Shown: positions 25,540 to 32,814, counted from the stretch's first letter. The stretch: 34,085 bases of DNA from Rothia sp. (in: high G+C Gram-positive bacteria) (GCA_030530925.1 JAUMUA010000007.1:1-34085); one strand, 5' to 3'. Notes: generated from the letters alone by a model not told the origin. Program-made: numbers and translations.

Positions 25540-25614
25540 TTCCGCAGGGAATATTCGCGAAACCTTTTTGGTTCTACTCACCGATAAGAACTTGTTCTCT
25601 ATGGAAGGGCAATC

Positions 25615-26637
25615 ATGACAACCAACCCGCTCGGTGGTTTGTTCTCAAACGGCGCTGGCGCTCAGCTCGATTTGAGCAAAACCCAAGCTCCTGCAGAAAC
25701 CACAACAGATGAGACCGTTCATGACGTCATCATCGTAGGCTCTGGCCCTGCTGGTTACACCGCAGCTATCTACACTGCGCGCGCTAACCTCAAACCCATT
25801 CTCTTTGCTTCATCGGTCTCCCCCGGCGGCGATTTGATGACCACTACCGAGGTAGAAAACTTCCCCGGCTTTGTGGAGGGCATTCAGGGCCCTGAACTGA
25901 TGACCACCATTGGTGCTCAGGCAGAACGTTTCGGCGCCGATGTGCGCTATGAGGACGTCGAAAAGCTCGAACTAGAGGGCGACATCAAGAAGGTCATCCT
26001 CTCTGATGGCTCCATCCACCAGGCAAAAACCGTGATTATTTCCACCGGTTCTGAGTACCGCAAACTGGGCGTGGACGGCGAACAGCGTCTTTCGGGCCAC
26101 GGTGTTTCATGGTGCGCAACCTGTGACGGTTTCTTTTTCAAAGAAAAAGCTCTTGCGGTAGTAGGTGGCGGCGACTCTGCGCTGGAAGAAGCCCTCTACC
26201 TCACGAACCACGCATCCAAGGTGTATTTGGTACACCGCCGCGATTCTCTGCGTGGTTCTGAAATCATGCAGCAACGTGTTTTCGAGAACGAGAAAATCGA
26301 GGTCATTTGGGACTCCGCCGTCAAAACCATCAATGGCGACGACAAAGTCAGCTCAGTTATCCTGCTGAACACCAAGACCGCTGAAGAGAGCGAACTAGCT
26401 GTTGAAGGCGTCTTCGTAGCGATTGGCTCAGATCCTCGTACTTCCCTCGTTCAAGACGTTCTTGAACTCACCGACGCCGGCACTATTGCAGTGCAGGGAC
26501 GCACGTCCAAAACTTCGGTTGCAGGCGTTTTTGCCGCAGGCGACGTCATTGACCCCACCTACCGTCAAGCAATTACCGCAGCCGGTTCCGGCTGTGTGGC
26601 AGCGCTTGACGCACAGCACTACTTAGAGACTCTCTAA
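25615..26637 (+). CDS. trxB: Thioredoxin reductase
   Basis: This 340-residue FAD enzyme moves electrons from NADPH to thioredoxin. FAD motif VIIVGSGPAGYTAAIYTARA (about 38-57), the redox pair CATC (Cys167, Cys170), the NADPH motif VVGGGDSALEEALYL near 182, and C-terminal GVFAAGDVIDPTYRQAITAAG are all present. An N-terminal extension of about 35 residues precedes the FAD fold. It is followed 32 bases later by its substrate trxA, the common actinobacterial arrangement. GAAGGGC precedes the ATG. Confidence 0.98.
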   Translation: MTTNPLGGLFSNGAGAQLDLSKTQAPAETTTDETVHDVIIVGSGPAGYTAAIYTARANLKPILFASSVSPGGDLMTTTEVENFPGFVEGIQGPELMTTIGAQAERFGADVRYEDVEKLELEGDIKKVILSDGSIHQAKTVIISTGSEYRKLGVDGEQRLSGHGVSWCATCDGFFFKEKALAVVGGGDSALEEALYLTNHASKVYLVHRRDSLRGSEIMQQRVFENEKIEVIWDSAVKTINGDDKVSSVILLNTKTAEESELAVEGVFVAIGSDPRTSLVQDVLELTDAGTIAVQGRTSKTSVAGVFAAGDVIDPTYRQAITAAGSGCVAALDAQHYLETL

Positions 26638-26669
26638 TATTCTGGTCCACCACGAAAGGTAATGTACAC

Positions 26670-26993
26670 ATGGCTCAGCAAGTAACCGATGCAACTTTTG
26701 CCGACGAGGTTCTATCCTCTGACAAGCCCGTTATTGTTGATTTTTGGGCAGAATGGTGCGGCCCTTGCCGCATGGTTGGTCCCGTGATTGACGAGATCGG
26801 CGAGGAATACTCAGAGCAGGTCAAGGTAGTCAAGCTTGACGTTGAGAATAACCCTGAGACCGCTATGAAGTACGGAATCACCTCGATTCCCGCAATTTAC
26901 GTTTTCAAGGACGGCGAAGTAGACCAACAGACCGTTGGCGCTAAGCCTAAAGCTGTTTTGGTCAAGGAATTTGCAAAATACCTTGAAGTATAA
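26670..26993 (+). CDS. trxA: Thioredoxin
   Basis: This 107-residue protein is a classical thioredoxin with the WCGPC active site (Cys30, Cys33), the buried acidic residue in VDFWAEWC, the cis-proline in SIPAIYVF and full family length. It reduces protein disulfides in the cytoplasm, receiving electrons from the adjacent TrxB. GAAAGG lies about ten bases before the ATG. A hairpin terminator follows at once, closing the trxB-trxA unit. No cwlM gene follows, unlike in mycobacteria. Confidence 0.98.
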   Translation: MAQQVTDATFADEVLSSDKPVIVDFWAEWCGPCRMVGPVIDEIGEEYSEQVKVVKLDVENNPETAMKYGITSIPAIYVFKDGEVDQQTVGAKPKAVLVKEFAKYLEV

Positions 26994-27009
26994 GATATGA
27001 ATTTTTTAG

Positions 27010-27043
27010 AGAAAGCTCCACTTTATGTGGGGCTTTCTTTTTA
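27010..27043 (+). terminator. Intrinsic terminator of trxB-trxA
   Basis: AGAAAGC-T-CCAC (27010-27021) pairs with GTGG-G-GCTTTCT (27027-27038), one wobble, loop TTTAT, followed by TTTTT on the plus strand. Confidence 0.92.
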
Positions 27044-27079
27044 TAAGGCCTTCTCTTATTAAAAGAAAAGGATATAAAA

Positions 27080-27976
27080 ATGAGTGAATACTCTTTAGGT
27101 GGATTATTTAATCTCGAAGGGTTCGAGTTACCGCGCATTGGTTATGGAATGGGTGGAATTACTCGTAAAGCCGCTCAGGGTGAATCAGAGCAAAAGAATG
27201 CTATTGAGCTTTTGCAAGAAACTTATGATTTAGGAATCCGCCATTTTGATACAGCGCAATTCTATGGAAACGGTTTGGCTAATACCCTACTCAACTCTGC
27301 TTTTTCTGAGGTGCGTGAGAATGTATTTATTGCCTCTAAGGTAGGGGCACGCGCAGTAGAGGGCATGCCACCCATGGCAGCTGCCCAGAAGCCACATGAG
27401 CTCCGCGAGGCTATTGAGAGTAACCTCAAGACTCTCAACACTGACTATTTAGATATGGTCTATATGCGCCGCATGGATTTTCAGCCTAGCCTCATTGCCG
27501 AAGGTGATCAGCAAGTTGAACTTGCCGCACAGCTCGATGAGCTTAACAAGCTCCGCGAAGAGGGCAAGATTCGCAGAATCGGTCTCAGCCACGTCACGCT
27601 AGAGCAGGTTCAGCAGGCGCTAGATGCGCCTATTAGCTCCATTTCAAACATCTACACCATGTTGCATCGTCAGGACGAGCCGCTGTTGGCTCTAGCGCGG
27701 GAAAACGACGTCGCATGGGCACCGTACTTTCCTCTGGGCGGGGCATCCTATGCGGATCTTCCCAGAGTAGCTGAGCATGAAACCGTGCAGCATATTGCGA
27801 AGGAACTTGATGCCACTCCCACTCAGGTTGCTATCAAATGGCAGCTGGCGCATTCGCCTAATACGCTCCTCATTACGGGCACTGCTAGTCATGATCATTT
27901 GCATGAGAATGTGGCGGCGGCAGATCTTTCGTTCAGTGCTGAGCAGTTCGCAGAACTGGAGAAACTAGGGCTTTAG
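27080..27976 (+). CDS. Aldo/keto reductase
   Basis: This 298-residue TIM-barrel oxidoreductase reduces aldehydes or ketones with NADPH. GIRHFDTAQFYGNG carries the catalytic Asp57 and Tyr62, and ASKVG carries Lys87. The fourth tetrad residue, usually histidine (LLH), is replaced in DMVYMRRMDF by arginine. IRRIGLSHVTLEQV and the C-terminal LAHSPNTLLITGTASHDHLHENV fit the family. AAAGGA precedes the ATG. The gene lies in the position of cwlM in mycobacteria and its first third is A/T-richer than its neighbours, suggesting later insertion. Confidence 0.92.
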   Translation: MSEYSLGGLFNLEGFELPRIGYGMGGITRKAAQGESEQKNAIELLQETYDLGIRHFDTAQFYGNGLANTLLNSAFSEVRENVFIASKVGARAVEGMPPMAAAQKPHELREAIESNLKTLNTDYLDMVYMRRMDFQPSLIAEGDQQVELAAQLDELNKLREEGKIRRIGLSHVTLEQVQQALDAPISSISNIYTMLHRQDEPLLALARENDVAWAPYFPLGGASYADLPRVAEHETVQHIAKELDATPTQVAIKWQLAHSPNTLLITGTASHDHLHENVAAADLSFSAEQFAELEKLGL

Positions 27977-27994
27977 ATCGTTTTGTAAACAGAG

Positions 27995-28034
27995 AAAAAG
28001 GTGGGCATCTCGCTCTGAGATACCCACCTTTTTT
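27995..28034. terminator. Bidirectional terminator between aldo/keto reductase and DUF1206 gene
   Basis: AAAAAGGTGGG-ATCTC (27995-28011) pairs with GAGAT-CCCACCTTTTT, with one mismatch and the loop GCTCT, and T-runs occur in both directions. It serves the rightward aldo/keto reductase and the leftward DUF1206 gene. Confidence 0.95.
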
Positions 28035-28047
28035 GAGGTTAAAACCC

Positions 28048-28869
28048 CTAGATTTCGTTAGTATATTTGGCTCGCGCCATCGAGTAAATGCCGTACAGAG
28101 CAAAACCTATAGCGGTAAGAACCAGCAAGACAACGCCAAAAGGTTGTTCGCCGATGGTTCGCAACGCCGAATCCAAGCCGGAGGCTTTTTGAGGATCGCT
28201 AGTGAGCGCACCCCAGATAATCAATGAGCCAAGCACCAAGAACGCTATACCGCGCGCAATGTAACCAGCCGTTCCCGCTACCGTAATTGCAGAGCCAACT
28301 TGTCCTGCCCCTGCACCAGCTTCGAGATCCTTGGTGAATTTGCGGGTTGCACCCTTTACAACTCCGTAGATTCCGACGCCAATAACCACCAGCCCTGCGA
28401 TAACAATCAGGGTTTTTCCGCCGGGCCACTGCAAAACTTGAGCGGTAATCGATGTGGTTTTTTGTCCGTCAGAACTTGAGCCACCTCGAGCAAATGTGAA
28501 CGTGGTAAACACTAAAGACATAAAGACGACGCCTACAGCGCCGCTCTTCGCCTTATCTTTCGCTTCTGAAGCTACGAAGATTTCAAGTAGCCGCCACAAC
28601 CCTAAACCTAAGAGCGCTATTGCCATGACCCACAACAGAATTTGACCACCGGGTGTATGAGCTATCTGCGAGAGAGCTCCCGAGTTTGATGCCTCACCCC
28701 CACCGGTTCCCAGCGCAATTTTGAGGGCAATCCACCCAATCATGATGTGCAGAAGACCTGAAACTACAAACCCAGCGCGAGCCATATAAATAAGCGCTGG
28801 ATGCCGCGAAGCTTTATGCGCCTGCTGATGAGCAGACGATTTTAGCTGTTGAGTTTTATTGTGAGACAT
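28048..28869 (-). CDS. DUF1206 domain-containing membrane protein
   Basis: This 273-residue protein shows three DUF1206 units, each a pair of membrane helices with an Arg-Gly or Ala-Arg-Ala-Gly type start: MARAGFVVSGLLHIMIGWIA, then the central IVIAGLVVIGVGIYGVVKG unit, then AGYIARGIAFLVLGSLIIWGA. About six helices in all. Family function is unknown. It follows the DUF2809 gene with a 30-base gap on the same strand, so the two may be co-transcribed. The ribosome site is weak. Confidence 0.9.
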   Translation of the reverse strand: MSHNKTQQLKSSAHQQAHKASRHPALIYMARAGFVVSGLLHIMIGWIALKIALGTGGGEASNSGALSQIAHTPGGQILLWVMAIALLGLGLWRLLEIFVASEAKDKAKSGAVGVVFMSLVFTTFTFARGGSSSDGQKTTSITAQVLQWPGGKTLIVIAGLVVIGVGIYGVVKGATRKFTKDLEAGAGAGQVGSAITVAGTAGYIARGIAFLVLGSLIIWGALTSDPQKASGLDSALRTIGEQPFGVVLLVLTAIGFALYGIYSMARAKYTNEI

Positions 28870-28899
28870 AAAAATAATTGTCCCGGAAAATTCCGATTT

Positions 28900-29304
28900 T
28901 TAGTGCATTTCGCGATCTTTTTCAATTCGGGAAATAATAAATATCCACGCCATCAAAACACCTACGGCGTACCATAATAAATCACCCGCATCGAAACTAC
29001 TTCCGAAGAATAATCGAGATATGGGAAATTGTTGCGCCCATTCTCGAGGGTATTTTGTTAATTGAAATAATTCCACAGAGAAACTAATAACTAAAGATAA
29101 AATAATAGAAATTAATGTCCAATATTTATTCCGATGAAATATATAACTAATGATGGACGTCAATAATCCCGCCCATGCCACGGCACCCAACCCATTAAGC
29201 ACACCAGAAGTTGCAAACCCGTCAATTTTTCTCAACATCACCGCGGCGACGCCAAAGCCAAGAAAAAGGATTGCCGATTCGAGAAACGGTTTAATGGTCT
29301 TCAT
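28900..29304 (-). CDS. DUF2809-like small membrane protein
   Basis: This 134-residue protein has four membrane helices and the tail features of DUF2809 (VanZ-like): SFSVELFQLTKYP near 78, then FGSSFDAGDLLWYAVGVLMAWI near 103-124. Family function is unknown. The gene is markedly A/T-rich compared with its neighbours, most clearly around 28900-29140. It precedes the DUF1206 gene on the same strand. Family assignment is by motif similarity from memory. Confidence 0.75.
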   Translation of the reverse strand: MKTIKPFLESAILFLGFGVAAVMLRKIDGFATSGVLNGLGAVAWAGLLTSIISYIFHRNKYWTLISIILSLVISFSVELFQLTKYPREWAQQFPISRLFFGSSFDAGDLLWYAVGVLMAWIFIISRIEKDREMH

Positions 29305-29325
29305 AATGCGGCTCCCTATGCCTCA

Positions 29326-29341
29326 TGTTTCACGTGAAACA
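29326..29341. other. parS site upstream of the DUF2809 gene
   Basis: TGTTTCACGTGAAACA matches the palindrome exactly and lies in the intergenic region between the DUF2809 gene and parB. Confidence 0.93.
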
Positions 29342-29556
29342 TCGAAAAATAACTTTTTTGGAGTTCAACTGCAAAAATTTGAACGCTCAGATTGGACTCT
29401 AAGGGACTTTTAGAGGTTTCCCTTAGTGATGAGCCATTGGAGACCCAAAAAGCCCCTCAGCAGCGCTCAGGCGGGTTCTTGAGCTTCGAAATACGAGGTT
29501 TTGACTGATGTTGCTCATTTTTTAAGCCCTTTCAGAGATTTCTGGACTTAAAAGTT
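29342..29556. other. Intergenic stretch between DUF2809 gene and parB terminator
   Basis: This part of a gap of about 310 bases holds no gene. CTAAGGGA (29399-29406) pairs with TCCCTTAG (29419-29426) around a 12-base loop, and an overlapping alternative CTCTAA/TTAGAG pairing exists, so two exclusive hairpins are possible. I cannot assign a role. Confidence 0.5.
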
Positions 29557-29599
29557 ATGGCTTCCTCTTTCAGAGATGCACACTCAAAGAGGAAGCCAT
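29557..29599 (-). terminator. Intrinsic terminator of parB
   Basis: A perfect 14-bp stem, ATGGCTTCCTCTTT (29557-29570) with AAAGAGGAAGCCAT (29586-29599), closes on a 15-base loop, just after the parB stop. A short T-stretch (CTTTT) follows on the minus strand. Confidence 0.82.
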
Positions 29600-29615
29600 C
29601 ATTTCACGTGAACAA
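29600..29615. other. Degenerate parS-like site
   Basis: The core TTTCACGTGAA is intact but the outer bases differ at about four positions. It overlaps the parB stop-terminator junction. It may be a decayed or weak ParB site. Confidence 0.4.
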
Positions 29616-29616
29616 G

Positions 29617-31020
29617 CTATTTGCTCATTTTGGGATCAAGAACAGAGATAATTCGATTCAGATCTTCTACCGAAGCGAACTCAATCACCATCTTTCCCTT
29701 GCGGGCACCCAGTTGAATTTTCACATTGGTGTCGAGCTTGTCTGCAAACGCATCAGCAATGTAATCCAACCGTTCATGATGTTTCTGCGGTTGAGTCTCT
29801 TTGCGCTCCTTTTTAGTTTGCTCGGTTGAGAGCGCTACGAGCTCCTCCACCGAACGCACTGACAATCCTTCGTTCACTACCTTCTGAGCAATGCGTTCAA
29901 TTTCTGCCTGGCTCTTTAGACCTAACAAAGCGCGAGCATGGCCCGACGACAGCACGCCGGCAGCAACTCGTCGTTGCACCAGAGCCGGCAATTTTAGAAG
30001 TCGCAACGTGTTCGAAATTTGGGGACGCGATCGTCCAATGCGCTGCGCCAGTTGATCTTGCGTCGTATCAAATTCTTCCAAAAGTTGCTGATAAGCCGCA
30101 GCCTCTTCGATGGGATTGAGCTGGCTACGGTGCAAGTTTTCAAGAAGCGCATCACGCAATAGATCAACGTCTTGAGTATTGCGCACGATGGCCGGAATCT
30201 TAGTAAGACCCGCACGCTGGGTTGCACGCCAACGGCGTTCACCCATCACGAGCTCGTAGCGTTCGGTACCCTTTTCGTGACTAGGACGCACAACGATAGG
30301 CTGCAGAACGCCAATCTCTCGAATGGAGTGAACAAGCTCTTCCATATCTTGTTCATCGAATTCGGTACGGGGTTGCTTGCGGTTAGGGTGAATATCCTTA
30401 ACGTCAATTTCAGCAAATTCAGCCCCTGGAACCGGCATCAGTTTTCCGTCGTCTGCCTCGGTGTCTTCGCCAAAGAAGAAGTCCACCGGACGACGCGCGG
30501 CAGTGGTGTTCCGCAAAGCGGTACCCATATCCACGCGGTTCTTCTTTGTGGAACGCGAGGTATTTTTGGATGTTTCACGTGAAACATTCGTGCCGACTGA
30601 AGAGTTTGCCGTTGGACTCTGTTGATCGTCAGCCGCAGTTTTATCCTTTTGAGCAGGAGTTTCGAAAGCTTCAGTTTGCTCGGCAACAGTCTTATTGTTA
30701 CTGACCGTCTCGGTCTTTTTCTCTACTGAGTTCTGCTTTGGGGTCTCCGCAGATGCAGGTTCTTCCAAGGATTTCGGAGAAGGTTTCATGGGCTCATCAA
30801 AGAGCGCATCTGTCGCCGCAACTTTCGCCCGAGATGTTTTAGAAGCTGATGTTTTAGGGGCCGCAGTTTTTGTGGTCGAATTTTTTTCTGCGGCAGCCCG
30901 TGGAGCCTTCGATTCTTGAGTTGATGGTGAAGTAGCCTCAGCCGTGGTGATATCTTCTTTTGCCGCATTGGGTATCAAAGCACCCAATCCTCTGCCTAGT
31001 CCTCGGCGCTTTTCAGCCAC
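29617..31020 (-). CDS. parB: Chromosome partitioning protein ParB
   Basis: This protein, about 467 residues, is the CTPase clamp that binds parS and organises the origin region. The start VAEKRRGLGRGLGALIP is the ParB N-terminus that touches ParA. A long low-complexity insert (residues about 20-175, Lys/Thr/Ala/Ser-rich) precedes the core, with EIDVKDIHPNRKQPR, GERRWRATQRAGL and the helix-turn-helix DTTQDQLAQRIGRSRPQISN. I prefer the GTG at 31020 since GGAGG lies five bases upstream; a TTG reading to 31032 swallows that site. A parS site lies within the gene and another upstream, suggesting autoregulation. Total length is above average because of the insert. Confidence 0.96.
   Translation of the reverse strand: MAEKRRGLGRGLGALIPNAAKEDITTAEATSPSTQESKAPRAAAEKNSTTKTAAPKTSASKTSRAKVAATDALFDEPMKPSPKSLEEPASAETPKQNSVEKKTETVSNNKTVAEQTEAFETPAQKDKTAADDQQSPTANSSVGTNVSRETSKNTSRSTKKNRVDMGTALRNTTAARRPVDFFFGEDTEADDGKLMPVPGAEFAEIDVKDIHPNRKQPRTEFDEQDMEELVHSIREIGVLQPIVVRPSHEKGTERYELVMGERRWRATQRAGLTKIPAIVRNTQDVDLLRDALLENLHRSQLNPIEEAAAYQQLLEEFDTTQDQLAQRIGRSRPQISNTLRLLKLPALVQRRVAAGVLSSGHARALLGLKSQAEIERIAQKVVNEGLSVRSVEELVALSTEQTKKERKETQPQKHHERLDYIADAFADKLDTNVKIQLGARKGKMVIEFASVEDLNRIISVLDPKMSK
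30571..30586. other. parS site inside parB
   Basis: An exact TGTTTCACGTGAAACA lies in the low-complexity insert of parB, read in frame as Asn-Val-Ser-Arg-Glu-Thr-Ser. Confidence 0.93.
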
Positions 31021-31111
31021 TGCATCCTCCAAGATAAGAGCAATAATTTGTTTCTATCCCAGTGTATGTGAGTCTTCACTTATGCGACATCTTCGCCCCA
31101 TAAATATCAGA

Positions 31112-31127
31112 TGTTTCACGTGAAACA
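31112..31127. other. parS site between parA and parB
   Basis: An exact TGTTTCACGTGAAACA lies 92 bases upstream of the parB start and downstream of the parA terminator, so bound ParB could affect parB transcription. Confidence 0.94.
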
Positions 31128-31154
31128 TTCTTCCTCTCCCCTTTCGAAGACCAC

Positions 31155-31187
31155 AAAAAAGGACGACGTCGGCGCGCGACGTCGTCC
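31155..31187 (-). terminator. Intrinsic terminator between parA and parB
   Basis: GGACGACGTCG (31161-31171) pairs perfectly with CGACGTCGTCC (31177-31187) around GCGCG, and the minus strand then has TTTTTT (complement of 31155-31160). It lies 24 bases past the parA stop. Confidence 0.93.
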
Positions 31188-31211
31188 TCAGAGAAGAGCA
31201 AGGGACTCGAG

Positions 31212-32216
31212 TTAGCGAGCCTGTCCCATCTCGATAGCAGCCTCAATGTATGCCCGAGCCCCGGAAGAAGTGGGGTCATAGCTAATCACTGTTTGCTGGT
31301 AGCTCGGCGCCTCCGAGATGCGCACAGAACGCGGAATGAGCGACTTGAGCACTTCGTTGGGGAAATGCTCGCGAACTTCGTCGGCAACCTGCGAGGCGAG
31401 GTTGGTTCGGCCGTCATACATGGTGAGCAAAATGGTGCTGATATGAAGATCAGAGTTCAGATGTTTCTGAATCATTTGAATGTTCTTCAACAACTGGCTC
31501 AGACCTTCGAGCGCATAGTATTCGCACTGGATAGGAATCAGAACTTCTTGCGCAGCCACAAAAGCATTAATGGTTAGCAGTCCCAAGCTGGGCGGGCAAT
31601 CGATAAAAACGTAGTCCAAGCGAGGCAGACCGTCTTTTTCGCGTTGCGCCGCATAATCTGCCAACGCGCCCTTCAAACGAGTTTCTCGGGCAACCATAGA
31701 AACCAGTTCGATTTCCGCGCCTGCAAGATCAATATTTGCTGGTGCACACCAGAGGTTCTCAATATCAGGGCACTCTTTGACGATTTCTGCCATAGGTACG
31801 TCATTGATCAGCACATCGTAGGTGCTCTGCACATCGGTGCCGTGTTCGATATTGAGTGCTGTTGAGGCGTTTCCCTGGGGATCGTTATCAATCACCAACA
31901 CATTCATACCCTTAGTTGCCAAGGCTGCCGCTAGGTTTACCGCCGTACTGGTTTTACCCACTCCACCCTTCTGGTTGGAGATGGTAAACACTCTCGTGTG
32001 ATCGGGGTGTTCAAGAGTGACTTTTTCTAGCTCTTGAAACTGTTTTTTCTCGCTCATAATCTCTTTCACAAACTCTGATTCGGTGTGCTTACCGCGCTCA
32101 AGCTTTTCTCGTGTTTCACGTGAAACATGAGTTCCGCGATCTGGTTTTATAGGGTGAGGGGATCCCTCAGGCTCTGGCGGTAATCCAAAATCAGGGATGT
32201 TCAACTGAGGTTCCAT
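31212..32216 (-). CDS. parA: Chromosome partitioning ATPase ParA
   Basis: This Walker-type ATPase of about 334 residues works with ParB-parS to segregate replicated origins. The deviant Walker A KGGVGKTS lies near residue 85; NDPQGNASTALN and FIDCPPSLGLLTINA follow, and the C-terminal RISEAPSYQQTVISYDPTSSGARAY is typical. The N-terminal extension of about 75 residues before the ATPase is long and contains a parS site in frame. The ATG at 32216 has GGAG six bases upstream; an in-frame ATG at 32234 is an alternative with poorer spacing. It is separated from parB by a terminator. rsmG is not found upstream. Confidence 0.97.
   Translation of the reverse strand: MEPQLNIPDFGLPPEPEGSPHPIKPDRGTHVSRETREKLERGKHTESEFVKEIMSEKKQFQELEKVTLEHPDHTRVFTISNQKGGVGKTSTAVNLAAALATKGMNVLVIDNDPQGNASTALNIEHGTDVQSTYDVLINDVPMAEIVKECPDIENLWCAPANIDLAGAEIELVSMVARETRLKGALADYAAQREKDGLPRLDYVFIDCPPSLGLLTINAFVAAQEVLIPIQCEYYALEGLSQLLKNIQMIQKHLNSDLHISTILLTMYDGRTNLASQVADEVREHFPNEVLKSLIPRSVRISEAPSYQQTVISYDPTSSGARAYIEAAIEMGQAR
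32112..32127. other. parS site inside parA
   Basis: An exact TGTTTCACGTGAAACA lies in the N-terminal extension of parA, read in frame as His-Val-Ser-Arg-Glu-Thr-Arg. Confidence 0.94.
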
Positions 32217-32291
32217 AATCTTCTCCAGGCTCATTACCTTCTTTAGATAAAGATTACCGCTCTAGGGGGAACTCAAGAAATTATCGGTTTC

Positions 32292-32311
32292 AACAACAAT
32301 ATAGGGTTGTT
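32292..32311 (-). promoter_or_regulatory. Dyad upstream of parA
   Basis: AACAAC-N8-GTTGTT lies about 76 bases upstream of the parA start, in an A/T-rich stretch that is the likely promoter area. No convincing -35/-10 pair was identified. The half-sites are the same as those of the dyad before the ene-reductase at 6845-6860, which may be coincidence. Confidence 0.25.
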
Positions 32312-32395
32312 TTTAGATATTTATTAGAAACTAGTCTCAGCAAACTCCTACTCACCGGCTTATTCTGATTCGAACGCACTCCGTAAAACATTGAA

Positions 32396-32411
32396 TGTTT
32401 CACGTGAAACA
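32396..32411. other. parS site upstream of parA
   Basis: An exact TGTTTCACGTGAAACA lies about 180 bases upstream of the parA start and is the rightmost site in the window. Confidence 0.94.
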
Positions 32412-32616
32412 TTCCCTCCCTATCCGCAAATAAGCGCCACAAAACTCGTACCTCAACCCCCACCCCGCCTGCGCCCATACCCCTCTACTCTCACCTCACA
32501 GATCAACACCACGCCCCGCACGTCGACATCTCAACCCTGCACCCCCCACTCCCCCACCACACGCCAGCACCCCCATAGGCAATCAACGAGGCGATAAAAA
32601 CCGATCGTTAAATAAC
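32412..32616. other. C-rich, G-poor intergenic stretch with potential quadruplex on the minus strand
   Basis: No gene is supported here. The plus strand is strongly C-rich with very few G. C-runs of 5, 4, 3 and 4 with loops of 1, 7 and 3 bases at 32457-32483 satisfy the G-quadruplex rule on the minus strand. A second group at 32535-32574 has runs of 3, 6, 5 and 5 but one long loop. The open plus-strand frame across this stretch is Pro/Thr/Ser low-complexity and not protein-like. Confidence 0.5.
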
Positions 32617-32646
32617 GAAGACCCGCCGAATCATCGGCGGGTCTTC
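32617..32646. terminator. Terminator of the flavin-containing monooxygenase (possibly bidirectional)
   Basis: A perfect 13-bp stem GAAGACCCGCCGA (32617-32629) with TCGGCGGGTCTTC (32634-32646) closes on ATCA. On the minus strand it is followed by GTTATTTAACG, with weak T content. Confidence 0.8.
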
Positions 32647-32814
32647 ATCTATCACACACACATTTGAGAAAGGGATAACTTTCCCGAGCAAGATTCACAT
32701 CTTTCTCTACACACATTTAGATCGCTTCAGAGAATCTCTCGAACCATCTGATATCTATATAACCCCATCTACCTATGAGCAGTATTCACACTAACTGGAT
32801 GCTTCCTGAGAGTT
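32647..32814. other. Intergenic stretch, no gene seen
   Basis: ATCTATCACACACA at 32647-32660 repeats the sequence beside the hairpin at 11561-11598. Apart from that, nothing is recognised between the terminator and the monooxygenase stop. Confidence 0.45.

Noticed and set aside
32290..32478. Minus-strand frame containing the MFHVKH string at the parS site, resembling the start of some RsmG annotations
   Set aside because: MFHVKH is simply one translation of the parS palindrome. No methyltransferase motif follows, and the rest is unlike RsmG.
32391..32597. Open plus-strand frame of 68 codons across the C-rich stretch upstream of parA, starting at the parS site
   Set aside because: The product is Pro/Thr/Ser low-complexity caused by C-rich DNA, with no ribosome site and no domain. 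The parS palindrome supplies the apparent start.
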